Positions 54,400-64,000 of a DNA stretch of 64,000 nucleotides are shown piece by piece. The stretch lies in contig CP114482.1 in assembly GCA_027186245.1 (NCBI GenBank), forward strand, positions 17,379,209 through 17,443,208. The letters are read 5' to 3'. The position numbers and the translations under genes are program-made. The stretch is from Coriaria nepalensis. Its lineage: Eukaryota > Streptophyta > Magnoliopsida > Cucurbitales > Coriariaceae. Numbering within the stretch: the stretch's first letter is position 1; each line of letters starts with the position of its first letter. The notes under the pieces are model-generated. The model did not search any database. It saw only the letters and a list, made by a program, of their open reading frames with translations, and had not been told where the DNA came from.

Positions 54400-57300
54400 T
54401 AACGACTAGAAGAGACTCTTTGGCATGACTTTAAGGCTAAACAAATGCATTGTTGCCTTCAATACATCAACTGCAAGTTATGCACGAAAGTCATGTTTAA
54501 AGGGCAAATTTCATTTGAAGTGATTTAGAATGATTTACTGACTAAAAGAGACGCAATAATATGACTTTAAGGCTAAAAAAATGGATAGTTGCCTTCAATA
54601 GATCAATTGCAAGTTATGCATGAAAGTCGTGTCTTAAATGCAAAAATAGAATTGGTTCGAAGTGCTTCCAAACAATTTAATGACATGAAAAGACTGAATG
54701 ATACGCTTTTTATGGCTAAAACAATGCATTGTTGTCTTCAGTAGCCTAATTGCAAGTTATGTAAGAAAATCATGTTTGAAGGGCGAAAATAGAATTCGTT
54801 CGACTTAATTTAGAATGATTTAACGACTAGAAGAGACTCATTGACATGACTTTAAGGCTAAACAAATGCATTGTTGCCTTCAATACATCAACTGCAAGTT
54901 ATGCACGAAAGTCATGTTTAAACACCGAATTTCATTTGAAGTTATTTAGAATGATTTACTGACTAAAAGAGACGCAATAATATGACTTTAAGGCTAAAAA
55001 AATGCATAGTTGCCTTCAATAGGTCAATTGCAAGTTATGTATGAAAGTCGTGTCTCAAATGGAAAAATAGAATTGGTTCGAAGTGCTTCCAAACAATTTA
55101 ATGACATGAAAAGACTGAATGATACGCTTTTTATGGCTAAAACAATGCATTGTTGTCTTCAATAGCCTAATTGCAAGTTATGTAATAAAATCATGTTTGA
55201 AGGGCGAAAATAGAATTCGTTCGACTTAATTTAGAATGATTTAACGACTAGAAGAGACTCTTTGGCATGACTTTAAGGCTAAACAAATGCATTGTTGCCT
55301 TCAATACATCAACTGCAAGTTATGCACGAAAGTCATGTTTAAAGGGCAAATTTCATTTGAAGAGATTTAGAATGATTTACTGACTAAAAGAGACGCAATA
55401 ATATGACTTTAAGGCTAAAAAAATGGATAGTTGCCTTCAATAGATCAATTGCAAGTTATGCATGAAAGTCGTGTCTTAAATGCAAAAATAGAATTGGTTC
55501 GAAGTGCTTCCAAACAATTTAATGACATGAAAAGACTGAATGATACGCTTTTTATGGCTAAAACAATGCATTGTTGTCTTCAATAGCCTAATTGCAAGTT
55601 ATGTAAGAAAATCATGTTTGAAGGGCGAAAATAGAATTCGTTCGACTTAATTTAGAATGATTTAACGACTAGAAGAGACTCATTGACATGACTTTAAGGC
55701 TAAACAAATGCATTGTTGCCTTCAATACATCAACTGCAAGTTATGCACGAAAGTCATGTTTAAACACCGAATTTCATTTGAAGTTATTTAGAATGATTTA
55801 CTGACTAAAAGAGACGTAATAATATGACTTTAAGGCTAAAAAAATGCATAGTTGCCTTCAATAGGTCAATTGCAAGTTATGTATGAAAGTCGTGTCTCAA
55901 ATGGAAAAATAGAATTGGTTCGAAGTGCTTCCAAACAATTTAATGACATGAAAAGACTGAATGATACGCTTTTTATGGCTAAAACAATGCATTGTTGTCT
56001 TCAATAGCCTAATTGCAAGTTATGTAAGAAAATCATGTTTGAAGGGCGAAAATAGAATTCGTTCGACTTAATTTAGAATGATTTAACGACTAGAAGAGAC
56101 TCTTTGGCATGACTTTAAGGCTAAACAAATGCATTGTTGCCTTCAATACATCAACTGCAAATTATGCACGAAAGTCATGTTTAAAGGGCAAATTTCATTT
56201 GAAGTGATTTAGAATGATTTACTGACTAAAAGAGACGCAATAATATGACTTTAAGGCTAAAAAAATGGATAGTTGCCTTCAATAGATCAATTGCAAGTTA
56301 TGCATGAAAGTCGTGTCTTAAATGCAAAAATAAAATTGGTTCGAAGTGCTTCCAAACAATTTAATGACATGAAAAGACTGAATGATACGCTTTTTATGGC
56401 TAAAACAATGCATTGTTGTCTTCAATAGCCTAATTGCAAGTTATGTAAGAAAATCATGTTTGAAGGGCGAAAATAGAATTCGTTCGACTTAATTTAGAAT
56501 GATTTAACGACTAGAAGAGACTCATTGACATGACTTTAAGGCTAAACAAATGCATTGTTGCCTTCAATACATCAACTGTAAGTTATGCACGAAAGTCATG
56601 TTTAAACACCGAATTACATTTGAAGTTATTTAGAATGATTTACTGACTAAAAGGGACGCAATAATATGACTTTGAGGCTAAAAAAATGCATAGTTGCCTT
56701 CAATAGGTCAATTGCAAGTTATGTATGAAAGTCGTGTCTCAAATGGAAAAATAGAATTGGTTCGAAGTGCTTCCAAACAATTTAATGACATGAAAAGACT
56801 GAATGATACGCTTTTTATGGCTAAAACAATGCATTGTTGTCTTCAATAGCCTAATTGCAAGTTATGTAAGAAAATCATGTTTGAAGGGCGAAAATAGAAT
56901 TCGTTCGACTTAATTTAGAATGATTTAACGACTAGAAGAGACTCATTGGCATGACTTTAAGGCTAAACAAATGCATTGTTGCCTTCAATACATCAACTGC
57001 AAGTTATGCACGAAAGTCATGTTTAAAGGGCAAATTTCATTTGAAGTGATTTAGAATGATTTACTGACTAAAAGAGACGCAATAATATGACTTTAAGGCT
57101 AAAAAAATGGATAGTTGCCTTCAATAGATCAATTGCAAGTTATGCATGAAAGTCGTGTCTTAAATGCAAAAATAGAATTGGTTCGAAGTGCTTCCAAACA
57201 ATTTAATGACATGAAAAGACTGAATGATACGCTTTTTATGGCTAAAACAATGCATTGTTGTCTTCAATAGCCTAATTGCAAGTTATGTAAGAAAATCATG

Positions 57301-57770
57301 TTTGAAGGGCGAAAATAGAATTCGTTCGACTTAATTTAGAATGATTTAACGACTAGAGGAGACTCATTGACATGACTTTAAGGCTAAACAAATGCATTGT
57401 TGCCTTCAATACATCAACTGCAAGTTATGCACGAAAGTCATGTTTAAACACCGAATTTCATTTGAAGTTATTTAGAATGATTTATAGACTAAAAGAGACG
57501 CAATAATATGACTTTAAGGCTAAAAAAATGCATAGTTGCCTTCAATAGGTCAATTGCAAGTTATGGATGAAAGTCGTGTCTCAAATGGAAAAATAGAATT
57601 GGTTCGAAGTGCTTCCAAACAATTTAATGACATGAAAAGACTGAATGATACGCTTTTTATGGCTAAAACAATGCATTGTTGTCTTCAATAGCCTAATTGC
57701 AAGTTATGTAAGAAAATCATGTTTGAAGGGCGAAAATAGAATTCGTTCGACTTAATTTAGAATGATTTAA
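54400..57770. repeat. 842-bp dimeric HOR, four copies
   Basis: Markers recur at 842 bp: AGGTCAATTGCAAG at 55021, 55863, 56705 and 57547, together with CTCAAATGGAAAAATAG and a partner unit carrying AAGGGCAAATTTCATTTG. The first three copies share TCTTTGGCATGAC and the fourth has TCATTGGCATGAC. Small differences between copies (GACGTAAT, GGGACGC, TTTATAGAC, ATGGATG) show independent mutation since duplication. Confidence 0.82.
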
Positions 57771-59218
57771 CGACTAGAAGAGACTCATTGACATGACTTT
57801 AAGGCTAAACAAATGCATTGTTGCCTTCAATACATCAACTGCAAGTTATGCACGAAAGTCATGTTTAAAGGCCGAATTTCATTCGAAGTTATTTAGAATG
57901 ATTTACTGACTAAAATAGACGCAAAAATATGACTTTATGGCTAAAAAAATGGATAGTTGCCTTCAACAGATCAATTGCAAGTTATGTATGAAAGTCGTGT
58001 CTCAAATGAAAAAATAGAATTGGTTCGAAGTGCTTCCAAACAATTTAATGATATGAAAAGACTGAATGATATGCTTTTTATGGCTAAAACAATGCATTGT
58101 TGTCTTCAATAGCCTAATTGCAAGTTATGTAAGAAAATCATGTTTGAAGGGCGAAAATAGAATTCGTTCGACTTAATTGAGAATGATTTAACGACTAGAA
58201 GAGACTCATTGACATGACTTTAAGGCTAAAGAAATGCATTGTTTCCTTCAATAGATCAACTCCAAGTTATGCACGAAACTCATGTTTAAAGGCCGAATTT
58301 CATTCGAAGTGATTTAGAATGATTTACTGACTAAAAGAGACGCAATAATATGACTTTAAGGCTAAAAAAATGGATAGTTGCCTTCAATAGATCAATTGCA
58401 AGTTATGCATGAAAGTCGTGTCTTAAATGCAAAAATAGAATTGGTTCGAAGTGCTTCCAAACAATTTAATGACATGAAAAGACTGAATGATACGCTTTTT
58501 ATGGCTAAAACAATGCATTGTTGTCTTCAATAGCCTAATTGCAAGTTATGTAAGAAAATCATGTTTGAAGGGCGAAAATAGAATTCGTTCGACTTAATTT
58601 AGAATGATTTAACGACTAGAAGAGACTCATTGACATGACTTTAAGGCTAAACAAATGCATTGTTGCCTTCAATACATCAACTGCAAGTTATGCATGAAAG
58701 TCATGTTTAAACACCGAATTTCATTTGAAGTTATTTAGAATGATTTACTGACTAAAATAGACGCAAAAATATGACTTTAAGGCTAAAAAAATGGATAGTT
58801 GCCTTCAATAGATCAATTGCAAGTTACGTATGAAAGTCGTGTCTCAAATGCACAAATAGAATTGGTTCGAAGTGCTTCCAAACAATTAATGACATGAAAA
58901 GACTGAATGATACGCTTTTTATGGCTAAAACAATGCATTGTTGTCTTCAATAGCCTAATTGCATGTTATGTAAGAAAATCATGTTTGAAGGGCGAAAATA
59001 GAATTCGTTCGACTTAATTTAGAATGATTTAACGACTAGAAGAGACTCATTGACATGACTTTAAGGCTAAACAAATGCATTGTTGCCTTCAATACATCAA
59101 CTGCAAGTTATGCACGAAAGTCATGTTTAAAGGCCGAATTTCATTTGAAGTGATTTAGAATGATTTACAGACTAAAATAGACGCAATAATATGACTTTAA
59201 GGCTAAAAAAATGGATAG

Positions 59219-62200
59219 TTGACTTCAACAGATCAATTGCAAGTTATGCATGAAAGTCGTGTCTTAAATGCAAAAATAGAATTGGTTCGAAGTGCTTCCA
59301 AACAATTTAATGACATGAAAAGACTGAATGATACGCTTTTTATGGCTAAAACAATGCATTGTTGTCTTCAATGGATGAATTGCGAGTTATGTAATAAAAT
59401 CATGTTTGAAGGGCAAAAATAGAATTCGTTCGACTTAATTTAGAATGATTTAACGACTAGAAGAGACTCTTTGGCATGACTTTAAGGCTAAACAAATGCA
59501 TTGTTGCCTTCAATAGATCAACTCCAAGTTATGCACGAAAGTCATGTTTAAAGGCCGAATTTCATTCGAAGTGATTTAGAATGATTTACTAACTAAAAGA
59601 GACGCAATAATATGACTTTAAGGCTAAAAAAATGGATAGTTGCCCTCAATAGATCAATTGCAAGTTATGCATGAAAGTCGTGTCTTAAATGCAAAAATAG
59701 AATTCGTTCGAAGTGCTTCCAAACAATTTAATGACATGAAAAGACTGAATGATACGCTTTTTATGGCTAAAACAATGCATTGTTGTCTTTAATAGCCTAA
59801 TTGCAAGTTATGTAAGAAAATCATGTTTGAAAGGCGAAAATAGAATTCGTTCGACTTAATTTAGAATGATTTAACGACTAGAAGAGACTCATTGACATGA
59901 CTTTAAGGCTAAACAAATGCATTGTTGCCTTCAATAGATCAACTCCAAGTTATGCACGAAAGTCATGTTTAAAGGCCGAATTTCATTCGAAGTGATTTAG
60001 AATGATTTACTGACTAAAAGAGACGCAATAATATGACTTTAAGGCTAAAAAATGCATAGTTGCCTTCAATAGATCAATTGCAAGTTATGCATGAAAGTCG
60101 TGTCTTAAATGCAAAAATAGAATTGGTTCGAAGTGCTTCCAAACAATTTAATGACATGAAAAGACTGAATGATACGCTTTTTATGGCTAAAACAATGCAT
60201 TGTTGTCTTCAATAGCCTAATTGCAAGTTATGTAAGAAAATCATGTTTGAAGGGCGAAAATAGAATTCGTTCGACTTAATTTAGAATGATTTAACGACTA
60301 GAAGAGACTCATTGACATGACTTTAAGGCTAAACAAATGCATTGTTGCCTTCAATACATCAACTGCAAGTTATGCACGAAAGTCATGTTTGAAGGCCGAA
60401 TTTCATTTGAAGTGATTTAGAATAATTTACTGACTAAAATAGACGCAATAATATGACTTTAAGGCTAAAAAAATGGATAGTTGCCTTCAATAGATCAATT
60501 GCAAGTTATGCATGAAAGTCGTGTCTTAAATGCAAAAATAGAATTGGTTCGAAGTGCTTCCAAACAATTTAATGACATGAAAAGACTGAATGATACGCTT
60601 TTTATGGCTAAAACAATGCATTGTTGTCTTCAATGGATTAATTGCGAGTTATGTAATAAAATCATGTTTGAAGGGCAAAAATAGAATTCGTTCGACTTAA
60701 TTTAGAATGATTTAACGACTAGAAGAGACTCATTGACATGACTTTAAGGCTAAACAAATGCATTGTTGCCTTCAATAGATCAACTCCAAGTTATGCACGA
60801 AAGTCATGTTTAAAGGCCGAATTTCATTCGAAGTGATTTAGAATGATTTACTGACTAAAAGAGACGCAATAATATGACTTTAAGGCTAAAAAAATGGATA
60901 GTTGCCTTCAATAGATCAATTGCAAGTTATGCATGAAAGTCGTGTCTTAAATGCAAAAATAGAATTCGTTCGAAGTGCTTCCAAACAATTTAATGACATG
61001 AAAAGACTGAATGATACGCTTTTTATGGCTAAAACAATGCATTGTTGTCTTTAATAGCCTAATTGCAAGTTATGTAAGAAAATCATGTTTGAAAGGCGAA
61101 AATAGAATTCGTTCGACTTAATTTAGAATGATTTAACGACTAGAAGAGACTCATTGACATGACTTTAAGGCTAAACAAATGCATTGTTGCCTTCAATAGA
61201 TCAACTCCAAGTTATGCACGAAAGTCATGTTTAAAGGCCGAATTTCATTCGAAGTGATTTAGAATGATTTACTGACTAAAAGAGACGCAATAATATGACT
61301 TTAAGGCTAAAAAAATGGATAGTTGCCTTCAATAGGTCAATTGCAAGTTATGCATGAAAGTCGTGTCTTAAATGCGAAAATAGAATTGGTTCGAAGTGCT
61401 TCCAAACAATTTAATGACATGAAAACACTGAATGATATGCTTTTTCAGGCTAAAACAATGCATTGTTGTCTTCAATAGCCTAATTGCAAGTTATGTAAGA
61501 AAATCATGTTTGAAGGGCGAAAATAGAATTCGTTCGACTTAATTTAGAATGATTTAACGACTAGAAGAGACTCATTGACATGACTTTAAGGCTAAACAAA
61601 TGCATTGTTGCCTTCAATACATCAACTGCAAGTTATGCACGAAAGTCATGTTTAAAGGCCGAATTTCATTTGAAGTGATTTAGAATAATTTACTGACTAA
61701 AATAGACGCAAAAATATGACTTTAAGGCTAAAAAATAGGATAGTTGCCTTCAACAGATCAATTGCAAGTTATGTATGAAAGTCGTGTCTCAAATGCAAAA
61801 ATAGAATTTTTTCGAAGTGCTTCCAAACAATTTAATGATATGAAAAGACTGAATGATATGCTTTTTATGGCTAAAACAATGCATTGTTGTCTTCAATGGA
61901 TTAATTGCGGGTTATGTAATAAAATCATGTTTGAAGGGCGAAAATAGAATTCGTTCGACTTAATTTAGAATGATTTAATGACTAGAAGAGACTCATTGAC
62001 ATGACTTTAAGGCTAAACAAATGCATTGTTGCCTTCAATAGATCAACTCCAAGTTATGCACGAAAGTCATGTTTAAAGGCCGAATTTCATTCGAAGTGAT
62101 TTAGAATGATTTACTGACTAAAAGAGACGCAATAATATGACTTGAAGGCTAAAAAAATGGTTAGTTGCCTTCAATAGATCAATTGCAAGTTATGCATGAA

Positions 62201-64000
62201 AGTCGTGTCTTAAATGCAAAAATAGAATTCGTTCGAAGTGCTTCCAAACAATTTAATGACATGAAAAGACTGAATGATACGCTTTTTATGGCTAAAACAA
62301 TGCATTGTTGTCTTCAATAGCCTAATTGCAAGTTATGTAAGAAAATCATGTTTGAAGGGCGAAAATAGAATTCGTTCGACTTAATTTAGAATGATTTAAC
62401 GACTAGAAGAGACTCATTGACATGACTTTAAGGCTAAACAAATGCATTGTTGCCTTCAATAGATCAACTCCAAGTTATGCACGAAAGTCATGTTTAAAGG
62501 CCGAATTTCATTCGAAGTGATTTAGAATGATTTACTGACTAAAAGAGACGCAATAATATGACTTTAAGGCTAAAAAAATGGATAGTTGCCTTCAATAGAT
62601 TAATTGCAAGTTATGCATGAAAGTCGTGTCTTAAATGCAAAAATAGAATTCGTTCGAAGTGCTTCCAAACAATTTAATGACATGAAAAGACTGAATGATA
62701 CGCCTTTTATGGCTAAAACAATGCATTGTTGTCTTCAATAGCCTAATTGCAAGTTATGTAAGAAAATCATGTTTGAAGGGCGAAAATAGAATTCGTTCGA
62801 CTTAATTTAGAATGATTTAACGACTAGAAGAGACTCATTGACATGACTTTAAGGCTAAACAAATGCATTGTTGCCTTCAATACATCAACTGCAACTTATG
62901 CACGAAAGTCATGTTTGAAGGCCGAATTTCATTTGAAGTGATTTAGAATAATTTACTGACTAAAAGAGACGCAATAATATGACTTTAAGGCTAAAAAAAT
63001 GGATAGTTGCCCTCAATAGATCAATTGCAAGTTATGCATGAAAGTCGTGTCTTAAATGCAAAAATAGAATTCGTTCGAAGTGCTTCAAAACAATTTAATG
63101 ACATGAAAAGACTGAATGATACGCTTTTTATGGCTAAAACAATGCATTGTTGTCTTTAATAGCCTAATTGCAAGTTATGTAAGAAAATCATGTTTGAAAG
63201 GCGAAAATAGAATTCGTTCGACTTAATTTAGAATGATTTAACGACTAGAAGAGACTCATTGACATGACTTTAAGGCTAAACAAATGCATTGTTGCCTTCA
63301 ATAGATCAACTCCAAGTTATGCACGAAAATCATGTTTAAAGGCCGAATTTCATTCGAAGTGATTTAGAATGATTTACTGACTAAAAGAGACGCAATAATA
63401 TGACTTTAAGGCTAAAAAAATGGATAGTTGACTTCAATAGATCAATTGCAAGTTATGCATGAAAGTCGTGTCTTAAATGCAAAAATAGAATTGGTTCGAA
63501 GTGCTTCCAAACAATTTAATGACATGAAAAGACTGAATGATACGCTTTTTATGGCTAAAACAATGCATTGTTGTCTTCAATAGCCTAATTGCAAGTTATG
63601 TAAGAAAATCATGTTTGAAGGGCGAAAATAGAATTCGTTCGACTTAATTTAGAATGATTTAACGACTAGAAGAAACTCATTGACATGACTTTAAGGCTAA
63701 ACAAATGCATTGTTGCCTTCAATACATCAACTGCAAGTTATGCACGAAAGTCATGTTTAAAGGCCGAATTTCATTTGAAGTGATTTAGAATAATTTACTG
63801 ACTAAAATAGACGCAAAAATATGACTTTAAGGCTAAAAAATAGGATAGTTGCCTTCAACAGATCAATTGCAAGTTATGTATGAAAGTCGTGTCTCAAATG
63901 CAAAAATAGAATTTTTTCGAAGTGCTTCCAAACAATTTAATGATATGAAAAGACTGAATGATATGCTTTTTATGGCTAAAACAATGCATTGTTGTCTTCA
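59219..64000. repeat. Second 3-mer/5-mer HOR run
   Basis: TGG-type units start at anchors 59219, 60481 and 61744 (steps 1262 and 1263, three units). A unit with GTCTTTAATAGCC, GAATTCGTTCGAAG and GAAAGGCG occurs near 59789, 61051 and 63156 (steps 1262 and 2105, three and five units). A unit with TAGGATAGTTGCC, TTCAACAGATC and GAATTTTTTCG occurs near 61744 and 63849 (step 2105). The pattern resembles zone II in unit counts but not in its variants. Confidence 0.75.

Larger units (their letters stand above)
1..64000. repeat. 421-bp trimeric satellite array, whole window
   Basis: The whole window is a head-to-tail tandem array with a period of about 421 bp, seen as regular recurrence of the same words (for example GATAGTTGCC at 1360, 1781, 2202 and 2623). 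Each period holds three related subunits of 136, 143 and 142 bp. All copies have the same orientation, and I saw no inversion, unrelated insertion or unique sequence. The array is cut by both window ends, so its true length is unknown. A-runs and T-runs are frequent and G+C is about 32%. Such arrays are typical of eukaryotic centromeric or heterochromatic satellites; that assignment is inference. No known satellite family was recognised. Confidence 0.98.
47650..64000. repeat. Zone V: mixed HORs marked by TAGCCT-type C
   Basis: About 39 units. Most C subunits from 48.8 kb on read CAATAGCCTAATTGCAAG, and many units pair ATGACATGAAAAGACTG with TGATACGC. A subunits alternate between AATACATCAACTGCAAG with TTCATTTGAAG and AATAGATCAACTCCAAG with TTCATTCGAAG. 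Occasional units keep the zone IV TGG-type C (near 49.3, 50.5, 52.6, 59.4, 60.6 and 61.9 kb). The array is cut by the window end inside B or C. No gene is seen. Confidence 0.8.

Noticed and set aside
40701..61947. Open frames of 61-67 codons in zones IV and V (for example 40701, 45327, 49116, 59219, 61744)
   Set aside because: They exist only where the TAG in C has become TGG (or TTT once), so the frame runs on to the TAG after GGGCGAAAA. They use a TTG start and have no match to a family I know. They are by-products of the satellite variant.
1..64000. CRISPR array
   Set aside because: The repeats are contiguous 421-bp units with no unique spacers, far longer than CRISPR repeats, and no cas-like gene is present.
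1..64000. Transposon or retrotransposon (LTRs, terminal inverted repeats, reverse transcriptase or transposase frames)
   Set aside because: No long frame on either strand, no paired terminal repeats flanking unique sequence, and no break in the 421-bp rhythm except subunit deletions.
1..64000. rDNA spacer, tRNA or snRNA gene cluster
   Set aside because: No tRNA cloverleaf, rRNA core or snRNA-like block was recognised in the consensus unit. A noncoding transcript from the repeat is possible but nothing in the sequence marks a promoter.
1..64000. A new multi-gene biological system
   Set aside because: No genes exist here to form one. The interest is structural and evolutionary (nested HORs, hybrid junctions, dyads), and I do not claim more.

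Overview
The window is one uninterrupted satellite DNA array. No protein gene, RNA gene, transposon, CRISPR array, promoter or origin could be supported on either strand. All 64 kb is a head-to-tail tandem repeat of about 421 bp (roughly 152 copies, about 32% G+C by hand count of one consensus), always in the same orientation, and it runs off both ends. This points to a eukaryotic nuclear genome: a centromeric, pericentromeric or other heterochromatic block. The species, and whether the array is centromeric, cannot be told from the sequence. I do not recognise the satellite family.

The repeat is nested. Each 421-bp unit is three related subunits, A (136 bp), B (143 bp) and C (142 bp). They share a conserved first 50 bp (about 88% identical) and diverge after that. 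An ancestral ~140-bp monomer therefore apparently became a trimer, and the trimer became the unit of later amplification. Higher-order repeats (HORs) are built from 421-bp units: 842 bp (2 units), 1263 bp (3), 2106 bp (5), 3369 bp (8) and 4632 bp (11).

Layout. Zone I (1-~12.36 kb): diverged units, local one- and two-unit duplications, and two units that lost one subunit. Zone II (~12.36-28.07 kb): strongly homogenised HOR of alternating 5-mers and 3-mers, with a two-copy 11-mer super-repeat (16.5-25.7 kb) and an odd indel-rich patch at 25.36-26.49 kb. Zone III (~28.07-39.36 kb): the most heterogeneous stretch, with three copies of one C/A hybrid deletion. Zone IV (~39.36-47.65 kb): ~841-bp dimeric HOR in which alternate C subunits carry TGG instead of the usual TAG. 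Zone V (~47.65-64 kb): mixed dimers, trimers and pentamers marked by a CCT variant in C, including a clean 842-bp dimer run and a second, independent 3-mer/5-mer pattern.

Short open frames of 61-72 codons recur only because B happens to be open and some C copies lose the usual in-frame TAG. They are by-products of the repeat, not genes. What is worth studying is the evolutionary record in the array: hierarchical amplification, subunit-level recombination junctions, zone-specific variants, a dyad at every B/C border, and a probable local assembly defect.
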